From the NCBI GenBank assembly GCA_035235625.1, contig CP141142.1, forward strand, positions 10,756,995 through 10,820,994: a stretch of DNA of 64,000 bases, written 5' to 3'. Made by a program: the position numbers and the translations under genes. The DNA is from Saururus chinensis. Its lineage: Eukaryota; Streptophyta; Magnoliopsida; Piperales; Saururaceae. A model generated the notes under the pieces. That model had not been told where the DNA came from. It saw only the letters and a list, made by a program, of their open reading frames with translations, and did no database searches. Position 1 is the first letter of the stretch, and every line of letters begins with the position of its first letter. Positions 11,341 to 24,780 of the stretch are shown here, one piece after another.

Positions 11341-14285
11341 ACATCCCCTCAAGGGAGTGGTCCTTGTGGCACCTTTCAGGGGTGATTTATTTAAATTTTT
11401 TTCTCAAACATACCCCAAACTTGAATTTTATTTTATTTTTACTTTATTAACCCTTTTGCTTGCTCACATGTACCCCTCCAGAAGTTTTATTCTTCCCCAT
11501 TGCCGACGGCCGGAAGTAAATAGTATTTCTTGCATGGGAGACTTTGTCATTTCTCGATTCCGGACTCCAGACATGCTTTTGTTTTGTCCGCCCTAACATT
11601 TTTCCCCCATCGCCGGTGGCTGGAGGTGGAGGATTTCTTTTTTTGGAAGGACCAACGAGAGCCACTTTCTCCCCTATTTCTCATTTCTGGAAAGTCAGTA
11701 CTGCTCAATTCTTCCCTCTTCCTTGTACGCCATTTTCCTATCTTGGATTGATTTGTGTTTTGATATGTGGGGGCTCATTTGTAGGTTTCCTAGTTGCGAT
11801 TGGTGTTTTTGTTTGGTTTAGTTGCCATTCATAAGCTCACTTGATATGGTGTTTGTGGGTTCTAGTCAATTCATGCATACTCTCTTTTTTTTTTGCCTTT
11901 TTTGTTTATGTGGTCTTCATCTTAGACTTTTTATATTTTTACTCATGTTGGGCCGGTTTTGGTATGTGGGTTATGTGTGTTTCTAAATTTGATATACTAT
12001 GTTTGTGGTGTTGCTATGTTCTTGTTAATTTAGTGTTTGCATAGTTGTATTAATGGCTTCTGTTTGGGGTTTATGCTTTAGTTTTGTTGTAATGTGCATC
12101 ATGTAAAATGGAGTGGTGTATTTGCATGTTTGGTTGGCGACAATTAAGTTTGGATCTCAAGAAATATGATTGCACTTTATGGTGAACACAATATTTTTTG
12201 GCGTGTGTTATGAAATTGTGTGTTTTTGTCCCTTCAACTTCTATTGATTTCAAATAGGTTTAAAGTGCTTTACATTTAGGGTCATTGGCAAATAAGATAG
12301 GTTTTGTTATTTTGATTTAGATTTTGCTTTGTTAAAATGCATTGGGTTGTTGGTGCAAGAAAGTTCTAGTTTTAGGAAATTCCATTTTTTGGAGAGTTCT
12401 TTGGAATTGAACATGTATATACATGTGAAACCAATGTAATTTATATTCACATATACATGAATTGCTACTATTAGTAGGATAGTAGGATATGTGGCTAAAT
12501 AAATGTATGTCTACATCTTATTGTTTTCCTTTTTGGTTTCTATTTTAAAGATAGGCTTACTTGCTCAATTTTGGTTCAGTTAACAATCTTAAAAGTGTAT
12601 ATTCTTGAGTTTGGGGTAATCAGGCCAAACTCCTGGCTGCTGGTTTTAGTTTTTATTTGTTTATGTTGATCATGCACCAAACTTCATTTGGAAGTTTTGG
12701 TGGCGTTCATCTGTTTGCAGAAGAAAAAAGGGTCACCAAATTATAGAGTATCAGATGTTGTAGGCTTTCTAGGTAAGGGGAGGAAGGTGACAGGCTCAAC
12801 TAATGATAGCTTATGGATGGAGTTCCATCTTTCCAAGAACCTTGTAATGGTCCTGATATCTCTCTATATATTAAAAACTGTTTTCATGTTGGTGTTTTCT
12901 CCCTTCGATGTTGCCCTACTCAAAAGAAGTAACTGCTTAAGCCTATGAGAAGTGCAATGTATGCATGCAAAAATTTATGGCACTGCCCAAGTATTGAACA
13001 TCATGCATTTCAGCTAGTAGGTCAATGGTTTCTGTTGTGGCCATTTAATATTGTGAATGAATGAGGGTGGGGGTGATGGACTGTTGGCTCAAAGTTGTGT
13101 TGAATTTTCTATGTGACTAGACCCAAGCTGATGCAAAAAGGATGGGGAGTTGATTCCAATCCAATATTCAATTAAACTGTGGCCAAACTTTTATGAATAT
13201 CTTCCCTGTCGTCTACTAAGGGCAAGGCTGGTGGGCAGGTCAAGCTGAAGTAGACAGACCACTAAGGGGGACATAAGATGTTTGTTCACGTAAAGTGCTT
13301 AGTTAGATGTTTGTGTACGTGCACATATTGTTGAAGGTTCATTATTGTTATTCTTTTCTTAGTTGCTTTTATTTTGTTTGTATTGCACTATGCGCTTAGA
13401 TTCTCTGTCGAACCTCATTTCTTTATAATATGTGTTTTAAGTATTGATACTTATTTGAGTCAGTTCTTTTTAATCTACTTCTTGTCCTGATTTATTTGAT
13501 TATTACTTGATAGTTGCTGATGTATAAGTTGTACGACCCCTCAACTCAACTGTGATGTTTTTTCTCCAAGAACAAGCATATTATGATTGATTTAGACCTT
13601 GGAAATAACAACAATATCAATTGGGCCCTCAAAGACAAGTAGGAGTTCATTGACATTATGGAGATTGTCTACAAAGGGGCAAGAAAATGAAGAGGTCCAG
13701 TGATTACTTCTTAAGATTATTCCACCAAGTACAATTATTGAACAACTCATATAAAATGACATTGTTTGCCGATTGTATAAACATCAATGATGTTCAGATT
13801 AGTGGACATGGATGTAGCTCAAGTTGCACTATTTTATATATTGTAATACATGTGACACTTTAGAGTGTGGTGAGACTAATCCTGATGGAGTTAGTAATGG
13901 ATGTTTCCCGTCTTACTAATGTTGAAGGCTTGAATTGAATCTTATTTACAAGTTGCAGCGCTTCATCCATCTGCATTATAAAAGTACACAGGTAAACAAA
14001 TTAATTTCCATTTTGAAATTTTTTTGGCCAATATGATATCAACAATCTCTTTTTAGTAAGAGAGAGTAAACTAGCTAGCTAGCTAGCAAAAGGGACTGGC
14101 TATTTCTTGAGGCAAAGCAGAAAATGTGTCTTGTAAATTGCATCTTTCTGTCCTTGTAGCAACTTCGTGTGACCATCCTAATCAACTACAAAGTCCTTAC
14201 GATATCATCAATTTGATTTGTCCCTAGCTTTCTTCAAAATATTTTTATTAAAAGAGAGATATTTGAAACCAACTCTGATGTTTTG
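11341..14285. other. intergenic, no gene recognised
   Basis: The region is T-rich on the plus strand with only short unconvincing frames. A slightly GC-richer patch (11460-11720) followed by T-rich sequence resembles a leader and first intron, but no downstream coding exon is recognisable. A tagctagctagctagc tract lies near 14075. Confidence 0.35.
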
Positions 14286-14289
14286 TAGC

Positions 14290-14744
14290 TCTATTCATAA
14301 TAAATATCAAGAAATCATCCCTCACAGTGGGCGCTCACCATGAGGATATCATATGTTGTTAGGAGACGCCCACTGTGAGAGCTATTCCAAAAGTTATCCC
14401 ATGCAATATGTAGAGGCCTTACTTCTTCACGGTGGGCACTCACTGTATATAACTTTATGCTTTGTCAGGGGTGCCCATTGTGAGCATCATTCCAAAAGTT
14501 CCCCCCATGGTTCACATAGAGGCTTGACTCCCTGTTGGGGGGTGCTCACCTTGAGAGCCAATCCATAAATTCTCCCTGGCTCACATAGAGGTCTTACTCT
14601 CTCGCATTGGGCACCCTTTTATATAACTTCATACGTTGTTGGGGAGCACCCACCGTCAGTGCTAAGTTCCCCAGTGGTTCACATAGAGGCCTTATTTCCT
14701 CATAGTGGGCACCCCCTATGTATAATGTCATTCATTGTCAGGGG
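14290..14744. repeat. minisatellite array, left part
   Basis: Degenerate tandem units of roughly 70-110 bp share the phrases gtgggcgcccaccgtgagag-like, ccattccaaaagttctccc-like, cacatagaggccttactccctc-like and tataacttcatacgttgtcagggg-like. The anchor agaggc(c/t)ttact recurs near 14413, 14519, 14587 and 14686. The array stops exactly at the LTR that begins at 14745 and resumes at 24403. Confidence 0.85.
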
Positions 14745-16188
14745 TGTTACACCTAAACTATTTATTCATTAATTCGAGTTAAAGCTTAGGGTTATATTAC
14801 TTGCAAGGATACAAGTAGTTGTAGTCTTTAAAGGTCAAATCCACAAAGATTGCCTTTGTATGATTATCATAATGATTACAATATAAGAGTAAAAATATAA
14901 TTAAGAGGAAAAGTAGAAGAGTATTGAGGTAATGAAAGTGTTAAGATAAAATTCATATAAACACTAAAACATTAAGGATCATTGTAACATCTAGTGATGT
15001 TCTTTATGTGTCATGTTATCTTAGTTAAGATCAAATAAAGATTCTATTTAACAGGAAGATATAAACATTAAAAGTAAACACAAATATAGGAAATATTTTG
15101 GATAAAAGAAAGATTAACATAATTATTTCTTCAAGAGTTTTATGTATCAAAACCACAAAAGATCAAGAAAGTGAGCCTTTAAGTATCTTATGTATTAAGA
15201 TAACAAAGAAACAAGAAGAAAAATAATATTAAATAAACATTACTTTAAATAAAAATGCTTACTTAAAATCATTGATAAAACATGAATATAACTCTATTAG
15301 ATTGTTGTAAATCACCTCTAGCCTTAGCTAGAAGGCTTAACAAGTCATTACAATAAAACTTAAATACAAAAGCTACAAAATAAGAGAAGAAAAATAAGAG
15401 AAAAGAGCTTCAAAGAGGAGGATATGATGCATTTCCCACGTTCACTCATTTTTTTAGGAGTAGAAGGGGTTGCTTCAAAGGGAAAAGTCCAATCATATCC
15501 CTTGATTGCTTCTTGATTGATTGCCTATTTGGTAATGATTAGATTATAAATTAATCAAATAAATCAATAATTTTATAGAAAATAAGTATCATTTAGTTTT
15601 CTTATAGTTATCCAATCAGCCTCATTATCTTTTTTTATGTGTATCAATCACAACTATTAAAAATATCTTTCATTGTTGGCTTCCGGTTGATTAACTAGTT
15701 GTCCTTTTTGCATGCCACATTTGACCCATATATCTTCTGAATTATGAATTTTATCCTGAAATAGTGATTGTAGCCATGGAAGTCTTCTTTCTAATTTCAC
15801 TAAAATAATATAAATACAACGTTTCTATAGAAAAATATGATAGAAACACTAAAGATGTACCAATATGTCCAAATTAGCTTTTTTCCCAAATTTGGTTCTC
15901 TTGATATAAATATTAAATCTAATGAGTCCACATATTTGTGTTCAACCATTCTATGCATATTTAGATCATTAAGATCCAATTTTTTACCATTGAATAGCTT
16001 TAGGTATTTGACTTCACTTCTTCTTCCACTTGGATTCAGTTGAAACCCATTTAGACATATAAACACAATGGAGGTCCAACTAACTTGTTCAAGATATAAA
16101 TAGCCCAAATAAGTACTGAATTGACAAAAAATATGATTGCAATTTAAGATAAAAAAGATATTTGATACAATATTATTTGAGTACATCA
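14745..16188 (-). repeat. 3' LTR of the Athila-type element
   Basis: This 1444-bp repeat matches 22942-24402 in direct orientation over its whole length. In plus-strand reading it starts TGTTACACC and ends GTACATCA. Confidence 0.9.
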
Positions 16189-17539
16189 AATACCCCCAAC
16201 TATCATAATCCATGCATGCGAAAAGAAAAATAATTAAAAAGAAAAGAAGAAAACATGCCTCTTTTGTAGGCCATCACAACTATATTTAGAACATATAGCA
16301 AGCTGTTAAACCCCTAACTTGTGCTAGTGGACGAGTTGTGTCTATGAGGGTTTGTAGTGAATATACCCACAAAATTTTAAAACACATGGGTTGCCTCCTA
16401 AGTAGCACTAAGTTTTATGACTTCAGCCAAACAAAACAAAGAAGAAGAAAAGAAAAAAATAATTATGAGTGACAATGATGACAAGTTATATTGAAGAAGT
16501 AAAGACTAAGATAATAATTGTAAAGTAAGACTAAAGAACCCCTTCATCCCCACATAGTAAACATCAAAATTTATAATTAATTCTAAAATAATCAAGCACT
16601 ATTTTTCATAGATTAAGTATTAAAAAAATTCATGAAAGTTCAAACCATTAAATTTCTATGTCAAGGAACTTTTGAAACAATGTGTTAGTGAGTCCATGTA
16701 AAATTTGACAAATAATTAAAGGATTAGTCCCTTAAAGTAGTATGTTAATTTTACTCACTAAGAAATGTTTAGATAGCCAAAGGAACTTTTAGATGTTCAC
16801 TTTGATACCTCACGGCTTTATCTGTGATATTCCAGCGCACTTGCATTGTTACAATGATGAGTTTACTCTATCATACAAAATGAAATATTTTTTAGAAACT
16901 TTACTTTTTTTGCCTTTTTTATATGATCTTTGTCACTTTTTTTACTCATTTTTTTCTTTTTTAAATTTTTTTATAGGCAGCCCTTTTCAAAGTACTTGGT
17001 CTAATTAATTGGTTGCTTTGCATAACAATAACAATCAACTATTTTTTTCTTTCCCAGCCAACCAAATGAATATGGAGGTCAAAGTTCATTGGATTTTGTG
17101 TCTCTCGACATTCCGGGTGAGTATTATAGCAACAACTACATAATTCAACTTCAACTCTAAAAATTAGTCAAGTGTGAGTAAGATTTTGAAAAAACCAACA
17201 TTAGTTTCTATGATCATCTTCATGAAAATTAATTGAGAAGACTCATCATAAATGAAAAGTTTAATTAAAAATATCAAAGTGCCATTATTATCTAGATATC
17301 AAAGCAAAGAAGAATAATACCAAGAAAGAATAAATATTATCACAGTCAATACTATTAACACAAAAATGATCAAAACTCACCCCCCAACCCAAATGAAACA
17401 TTGTCCTCAATGTTTGAAAAAAAGTTTTTTCTTTATTTTTTGAATTTTTAAAAAAATCATGAAAAAATTAACCCTTGTAATTAGGATCTTCAAGAGATGT
17501 GAACTCAACTTCAAGGGTCAAATGTTCTAAAAATAGTTT

Positions 17540-18730
17540 CAAACGTTGTCCATTAACTTTAAAAATATTGTCATTATTTGAGTTTTCAATTTCAATAGTT
17601 CCATAAGGATAAACAGTTTTTAATATAAAAGGACCTGTCCAACAAGATCTTAATTTTCATAGAAAAATTGGAGCCTAGAATTATACAAAAGAACCTTTTG
17701 AAATGGTTTAAAAGTATTATGAAGTATGTTCTTATCATAAAATATCTTCATTCTTTCCTTATACATTCTAGCACTCTCATAAGCATCATATTGAATCTTA
17801 TCTAATTTATTTAACTATAATTTCTATGTAACCCAACCTTGTCAAGATTGAAGTTGATAGTCTTGATTAACCAATAAGCCCTATGTTCTAACTCCTCCCG
17901 TAAGTGACAAGCCTTTCCAAAAATTAATCAATAAGGAGACATTCCAATCGGGGATTTGAAAGTAGTACAATAAGCCCAATGAGCATCAGTCAGTCTTAAT
18001 GACCAATCCTTACCATTTAGTTTCACTATTTTTTGAAAATATTTTTTATTTCCCTATTTGAAATTTTTACTTGTCTACTTCGTTATGGGTGATAAGGTGT
18101 ATCAACTTTATATGTGATTCTATATTTTTTTATCAAGGCCCTCAAAAGACCTATTGCAAAAGTATGTACCTTGATCACTTATAATGACTCAAGATATTCT
18201 AAACCTTGACAAAATATTTTAAAAAAAAATTTTCACAAATAATTTATTTTGCATGGAATACCCTCAATCAATTAAGACACATATTCAACAACTACTAAAA
18301 TATAAAGATAGCCAAAAGAGAGAGGAAAAGATTCTATAAAATCAATGCCTCAACAATAAAAAATCTCTACAACCAAAATTGGGTTAAGAGGCATCATGTT
18401 CCTATGGGATATGGTTCATAACTTTTGACAAGGTTCACATGCTTTACAAAATTCATGAGCATCTTTGAAGAGAGTTGGCTAATAAAAAACACATTATAAA
18501 ATCTTGTCAGTAGTCTTTTTAGCAGAAAAATGGCTACCATATGCTTTAGATTGGCAGAATGAGATACCATTCGTATGCTCAGAATCAGGCACACATCTCC
18601 TAATTATTTGGTCCAAAAAATATTCAAATAAAAAAGGATCATCCCAAAAGAAGTGTTTTACCTCTTTGAAGAATTTATTTCTATCCTATTGAGTCCAATG
18701 AGTGGGAGTTTTACCTATCACCGGATAGTT
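17540..18730 (-). pseudogene. Athila-type integrase, decayed
   Basis: Minus-strand translation, with stops and frame breaks, gives the zinc-binding region (SFCQSKAYGSHFSAKKT, then FCKACEPCQK) and the start of the catalytic core (GIDFIESFPLSFGYLYILVV). The position of the second catalytic Asp reads Glu (LVVVEYVS), consistent with a dead copy. A tail resembling the chromatin-proximal end of Athila pol, with remnants of an SRWSGPF-like segment, follows toward 17560. Confidence 0.85.
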
Positions 18731-18819
18731 TGTAATGTTTGCATACCATGAAATATGAGAGGTGTTGAATAACTGTTCATCAAGAAAGGAGTCCTTGATT
18801 GGTAGTGATTCCAAGGAAT

Positions 18820-19210
18820 TAGAAAACTTTAATCTTGACAAGTGATTGGCGACCACATTCTCTACTCCTTTTTTATCTTTGATAGTGAGATCAAATTCTT
18901 GGAGTAGGATGATCTACCAGAACAATCTAGGTTTTGCATCCTTCTTGCTTAAAAGGTATTTGAAAGCTGCATGATTAGTAAAAGTAATAATTTGGGAACC
19001 AATCAAATATGATCTAAAATTGTCAAGTGCAAACACTATAACAAGAAATTCATTTTCAGTAGTCAAGTAGTTCATTTGAGCTCTATTTAAAGTCATACTT
19101 GCATAATAAATGACACAATGTTTTTTATCTTTCTTTTTCCCAAGAACAACCCCAAAAACATAATCACTAGTATCACACATGATTTCAAAAGGCAAACTTC
19201 AGTTAGGTGG
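18820..19210 (-). pseudogene. Athila-type RNase H, decayed
   Basis: The minus strand encodes the hallmark order [17 protein letters not shown], then [34 protein letters not shown] and the NHLSRLKF-like end. One stop follows KPRLFW. It joins directly to the RT fragment upstream and the integrase downstream. Confidence 0.88.
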
Positions 19211-19299
19211 TTGCATAATAGAAGTAGAAATGAGCATGTTCTTTAATTTTTTGAAGACTCGTTCACATTATTCACTCCATTCAAAGGAGTTGTCCTTTG

Positions 19300-20040
19300 A
19301 TAGAAGGTTAAAATCCTGCATACCCCAAAAAAGATCTAACATCTTTAATTATTTTTCAGTTAGGTAAATTAGTAATCAATACAATTTTTGCCTTATCCAC
19401 TTGAATTCTATATATAGAAAAAATATGACCAAGTACATTTTCCTTGGTGACTATAAAATAACATTTTTTCCAATTCAAAACAAGGTCTTCTCCTCATATG
19501 TAACCAATTTTTTTCCAAATTATTAAAACAATAATCAAAAGAATCTCCAAAGATAGAAAAATCATCCATAAATAGTTAAAGAAAACACTCCACCATATCA
19601 TTAAATATACTCATTATGCATCTTTGAAATTTGGCTAGAGCATTAGACAATCCAAATGACATCCTTCGATAAGCAAAGGTACCAAATGGATATGTAAAAC
19701 TTGTCTTTTCTTGATCCTCAAGTGCAATCTCAATTTGATTATACCCAGAACAACTATCAAGGAAACAATAAAAATGATGACTAGCCACCATTTATAAGAT
19801 TTGGTCTATAAATGGTAAGGAAAAATGATCTTTCCTAGTGACAGAGTTGAGTTTCATGTAGTCAATACACATGTGCCAACTAGTGGTGACCCTAATTGAG
19901 ATCAACTCATCTTTTTTCATTTTTACTACAGTCAGATCGGATTTCTTAGGTACCACTTGGGTAGGACTTACCCACTGACTATAAAAAAAAGAATATAATC
20001 TATATATCTAACAATTTTAAGACTTTTTCTCTCACAACAT
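19300..20040 (-). pseudogene. Athila-type reverse transcriptase, decayed
   Basis: Minus-strand translation gives SQWVSPTQVVPKKSDLTVVK, then MCIDYMKLNSVTRKDHFSLP, FLDSCSGYNQIEIALEDQEK, TYPFGTFAYRRMSFGLSNA and the active-site box FMDDFSIFG, the last preceded by an in-frame stop. The conserved residues of the FMDD box remain although the frame is broken. Confidence 0.88.
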
Positions 20041-20556
20041 CTTTCATGTTGGGCCAGGTTCAACCTACATTACATTTCTCTAGAGGGTTTAACTCAAGTT
20101 TAGGTGTTTGGACACTAGAAGGGAAGGGAGCATTATTGGGAGGAGGTAATTCCTCAAAGCGTGTCTTCCACTTGTTAGTATCCAACATGGGGGTTGACTT
20201 TAATAAAGAATATACATCATTAATCACATATTCATTATCAAAATTAAAATAAGCAAAATAAGCCTTAAGAGGGTGAAAAAAATGAAAAGATAAGAGACTT
20301 GTTACACAAGACTTTTAATTGTGTTCATTTCATAGATATCATCATCATTTCCCGGTTGTCGACAATTATTAAAATTGTTAAGTTCCAAAGTCATATTTCC
20401 AAAAGACAACTTCATAACTCCATTTCTACAATTAATAAGAGAATTAGAAGTGGTAAGAAATTGACGGCTTATTATGACATAAATTTGAGTACAAACATTT
20501 AAAACTGGTTGTGTGTCTAAAATAATAAAATTAATAGGAAATTAAAACTTTTCCAT

Positions 20557-20784
20557 TCATACTAGCACATCCTCAATAATTTTTATTGGTATTTTAATTG
20601 AGTGATCTACAAGTTGAAGTGTAATACTTGTAGGTTTCAATTCTTCATAAATAGAATAAGGTAGGACACTTGCCCCAAGATCGAACAAAGCTTTCTCAAT
20701 TTTATAATTCCCAATTTTACAAGATATGGTTGAAAAACTAGTATATTTATATTTGGGTGAGGTGTTATTGTTGCAAAATTGCAC
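20557..20784 (-). pseudogene. Athila-type aspartic protease, decayed
   Basis: The minus strand reads ALFDLGASVLPYSIYEELK, then SITLQLVDHSIK and IIEDVLV. It aligns with the intact protease at about 63240-63500 (LLDLGASVNLLPYSVYEKLG), from which it has lost two residues after DLGASV. It uses the DLGA form of the catalytic motif. Confidence 0.85.
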
Positions 20785-20789
20785 TTACT

Positions 20790-22464
20790 TATTTTGTCGA
20801 AAACATTTCTTTTTGTACATTTAGCTTACGCTTGATTATACAATGGTCTTTTAAAAATTTTACATAAGATAAAGTTTGTTTAATGACATCTAAGAGAGGA
20901 ATGTTAATCTTAACTTTTTTATTTTTTTTTAAGAAAGTCACTATTTTGCACCAATTTTGAAGAATATTGTAATCTTTGGGGAAAAAGAGGAGGAATAGGA
21001 GAAACACAATCGAAGTTATAGTTCATCACATTTTTTAGAATTTAAAGACTTATTGGGTTCAACAACCTTCGTCTTTGCTAATTACTTTTCTACTTCTCAA
21101 AGTAGTGATGTACTTAGCATACTCCTCTTATGAACTTGAAGAATTTAAATTTTCACTTATAAATCAACCTTTGGGAATTGATTGAGGTTGAAAAAGAAAC
21201 TTTTATTTTTCTTAAATACTCAAAGTTGTGGTCAACTAAATGATAGAAGTTTTTAAGTCATTGATGACTTGTATTATTTGGTTATTAATTATTGATTAAA
21301 TTTGCATAAATATTTGTAATGTGTCTTCAAGAATATTCTTATATATGTGGTGGAATATAAATTGAAGAAGAATGTGGTATCTGCACATTTGACTCGTTTT
21401 TTCAACTAAAGTTAGGATGATTTCTCTAATTAGGAATATAAAATTGAAAATAAGAAGAAGAAAAAAGTTTTTTGTAAGTATTCATAGTATTTGTAATATG
21501 TAACACCTCTTGAAAAGCACATATTATTAGACAATCTTTTGTTTAGTATTCATCACTCTCACATATACTACAAATATTTTATGCTTTTTGAGAAGTTTTA
21601 TACATATTTTTCTTATTAATTTCATATCCTCAACCTTTTTAGTTAAACTTATAATTTTTATTTTCATGTTGTCTTCTTTTTTAAGAAGGTATATGCCCCC
21701 CTTAGTTGTCACATTAAAGTTTATTTTATTACCTCTTTCAAATTTATTATAATATTCCCATGATTGAGCATTCTCAGCGAGTACATCAAAATAGTTTCAT
21801 GCTTCCTTAGCTTCTTTACTCAAAAACTCTCAATTACACATTATTTTTTAGAAGTTAAGCTATTATAAAATAAAGTATTTATATGTCATGTTTCATATTC
21901 ATGATGTGGTCACAAAATTAATTATTTTTAAATATCTTCAAATATTTAAAGAAAGTTTTATTTTTTTGTAAAAAATTATTGATATTCTTTCTATGTGTAT
22001 TAGTTCTATAAGTGGGGAATTTTCTTTATATTTTTTGTCATGTTCCGATGGATCTTGGCTTTAAAGAATTCAATTAATTATTTACTTTTTCTTTTAAAAA
22101 AATATAGAAAGAGTTTTAATCTAATAACATCATTAAAAAATTTTGGTTTGGTAAAGTTGCACAAACCTCTTCAGACTTTTTTAAATGTAAATATGGGCTT
22201 TCGGAATCAAAGCCATGAAAATTGTGTTGTAATTAAATTACTCTAAAATCAAAACTAATCACATTAGTTAGAAAAGTTATATGAGTTCTAGTTAGTTGTA
22301 AATAATCATGCAAGATTTTAACTTGTTGATTATTTTGCACCTCATTAACATCATTATTACTTGTACTCACATCTATAATGTTCAAAGAAAGAAAAAATTT
22401 AATGATGTTAAGAAAAATATCAACACTTTTTAAGTGACCACTTTAGTCATGCTGCCATGAGCAC

Positions 22465-22553
<89 letters not shown>

Positions 22554-22915
22554 ATCTGTGTGTGTGTGTGTTTAGAACTATGCTAAAACAAAAAAATTTA
22601 ACAAAGTAAAACTAAAAGAAAGATCTATGGATTAACCAAAATAAATGTTCATAATTCAAACTTAATATATAAAAGAAACAATTCTAAAAAAACTTAACTA
22701 AATGAAATGAAATAAAGGAAGTGAAATAAAATTGCCCAAAATGCTTCAAGTGGTCTTCTTTAATTCTTTAAGCAATGATATATCCAAGACATCTTTCTAA
22801 TTGAGCTTCTTCAATGATTCTTCATCTTACTACTCTCACTTTTAATAAAAATAAAAAAAAATAAGAGAATGAATAAGGAGAATTTTTTGTAACCAATGTT
22901 CTTGTCACATGTTGT
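20790..22915 (-). pseudogene. remnant of Athila-type gag and leader
   Basis: The region between protease and PBS is very AT-rich and broken. A piece near 21000-20800 (INIPLLDVIKQTLSYVKFLKD) matches the intact copy's INLPLLEAIKQVPAYAKFLK. Near 21570 a zinc-knuckle remnant reads CSICESDEY and then a stop. The rest of gag is not recognisable by eye. Confidence 0.6.
22467..22571. repeat. (TA)n microsatellite followed by (TG)n
   Basis: About 84 bp of uninterrupted TA dinucleotides (22467-22550) are followed by a short TG run (22557-22571), in the leader/gag region of the old Athila-type element. Confidence 0.95.
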
Positions 22916-22917
22916 AA

Positions 22918-22935
22918 TCCCCAACAACGACACCA
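22918..22935 (-). other. primer binding site, tRNA-Asp type
   Basis: On the minus strand TGGTGTCGTTGTTGGGGA lies six bases past the end of the 5' LTR. It differs by a few transitions from the TGGCGCC(A/G)TTGCCGGGGA site typical of Athila/Tat elements, seen intact at 60958-60975. Confidence 0.85.
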
Positions 22936-22941
22936 AAAACT

Positions 22942-24402
22942 TGTTACACCTAAACTATTGATTTATTAATTTGAGCCAAACCTTAGGGTGACATTACTTA
23001 CAAGTGCACAAGTGAATATAGTCTTGCAAGGTCAAATCTATAAGGAGTTTCTTTGAGTGTCTATCATAATGATTACAAAATAGGAGTAAAGAAAAAATTA
23101 AGAGGGAAAGTAGAAGATTATTGAGGCAATGAAAGTGTTAAGATGAAATTTAATAATTTAAAATACTAAGGCATTAAGAATCATTGTAATATCTATTGAT
23201 ATTCTCTATGTGTCATGTAATTCTAATTAGAATCGAATAAAAATCTATCTAACTGAAAGATATGAACATTAAAATTAAAAACAAAGATAGGAAATACTTT
23301 GGATAGATGAATGATTAAAATAATTATTTCTTCAAGAATTCTATGCATCAAAACTACAAAAGATCAAGGAGGAGAAACTTCAAGCATCTTATGTATTAAG
23401 ATCACAAATAAACAAGAAGAAAAATAATATTAAATAAATATTACTCCAAATAACTAATATTTACTTATAACCATGGATAAAACATGAATAGAACTCTATT
23501 AGATTATTACAAAGCCTTAGGTAGAGAGATTAATAAGTCATTACAATAAAACTTAAATACAAAAGCTACAAAAGAAAAGAAGAAAAATAGGAGAAGAGAG
23601 CTCCAAGAGGAGGAGATGACGTTTTTCTCATGTTCACTCCTTTTTTTTAGGAGTAGAAGGGTAAAAAGTGAAGGTCTATTCATATCCCTTAATTGCTTCT
23701 TGATTGATTGCTTAATTAGTTGTTTCTTGATTGATTGCTTCTTTGGTAATCATTAAATTCTAAATCAATCAAATAAATCAAAATTTTATTTAGCAAATAA
23801 GTATCATTTAATTTTTATATAGTTATCAAATCAACCTCATTATCTTTCTTTATATGTATAAATCATAACTATTAAAAAGATCTTCCATGTGTTGGCTTTA
23901 GGTTGATTAACTAGCTATCTCTTTGCATATCATATTTGAACCATATATCTTCAGAATTATGAATTTTGTCCTGAAATAGTGATTGCAGCCATGGAAGCCT
24001 TGTTGCTAATGCCACCAAAATCATATCAATAAGAATTTTGTATAGAAAGATATAACAAAAATACTAATGTTGTGTTAATCAATCTAAATAAGCTTCTTCC
24101 CGAATTTGGTTTTCTTGATGCAAATCCAAAATCTAATAGGTCCACATAGTTATGTTCGACCATTATATGCATATTTAGATTATTAAAAATTTATTCTTGA
24201 CCATTAAATAGTTTTAGGTAGCTGAGCTTCACTTCCTCTTCCATTTTGATCTTGTCGAAGTTCATTTAGGCATGTAAACACAACGGAGGTTTAACTCACC
24301 CATTCAAAATATAAATAGTTCAAATAGGTAATGAATTGACACAAAATAGGATTACAATTTAAGATTTAAAAATATTTCATTCAATATTATTCCACTGCAT
24401 CA
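22942..24402 (-). repeat. 5' LTR of the Athila-type element
   Basis: This 1461-bp direct repeat of 14745-16188 lies next to the PBS. Its outer end (TGATGCAGTGG on the minus strand) abuts the resumed minisatellite. Confidence 0.9.
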
Positions 24403-24780
24403 GGGGGGCACCCACCATGAGAGTCATTCCAGAAGTTCTCCTTGACTCGTATAGAGGCCTTACTCCCTCGCAGTGGGCACCCCCCCTCCCCGTCTATAAC
24501 TTCATATGTTGTCAGGGGACACCCATAATTAGCTCTATTCCAAAAATTTCCCCGCGGTTCACATAGAGGCCTTACTCCCTCGCGGTGGGAAACCCTTATA
24601 AATAACTCCGTACATTGTCGTGGGGGGGGGGTACCCACCGTGAGAACTATTTCAAAAGTTATCATGTGCAATATGTAGAGGCATTACTCTCTCACGGTGG
24701 GCACCCACCATCTAGAACTTCATACTCTGTCGAGGGGTGCCCATTGTGAGCACCATTCCAGAAGTTCTCCCGTAGAAATT
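24403..24780. repeat. minisatellite array, right part
   Basis: It continues the same units as 14290-14744 (gggcacccaccatgagag, agttctcc, agaggccttactccctcg and tataacttcatatgttgtcagggg phrases). It includes a run of nine G near 24622 and ends near 24775. Confidence 0.85.

Larger units (their letters stand above)
14745..24402 (-). mobile_element. Athila-type Ty3/gypsy retrotransposon, old and degenerate
   Basis: Two direct LTRs (14745-16188 and 22942-24402) enclose about 6.75 kb. Read on the minus strand the LTRs begin TGATG and end GTAACA. The PBS is next to the right LTR and a purine tract (agttgggggtatt) precedes the left LTR, so transcription runs from right to left. Internal order is gag remnant, protease, RT, RNase H, integrase, as expected for Ty3/gypsy. 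All domains carry stops and frameshifts. The two LTRs differ at many positions by eye, so the insertion is old. The flanks share gggg, with agggg/ggggg as the likely target duplication, inside a minisatellite. Confidence 0.93.

Noticed and set aside
11530..12044. Plus-strand frames with hydrophobic stretches
   Set aside because: T-rich sequence yields Phe/Leu/Val-rich frames; there is no family signature and no supported splice structure.
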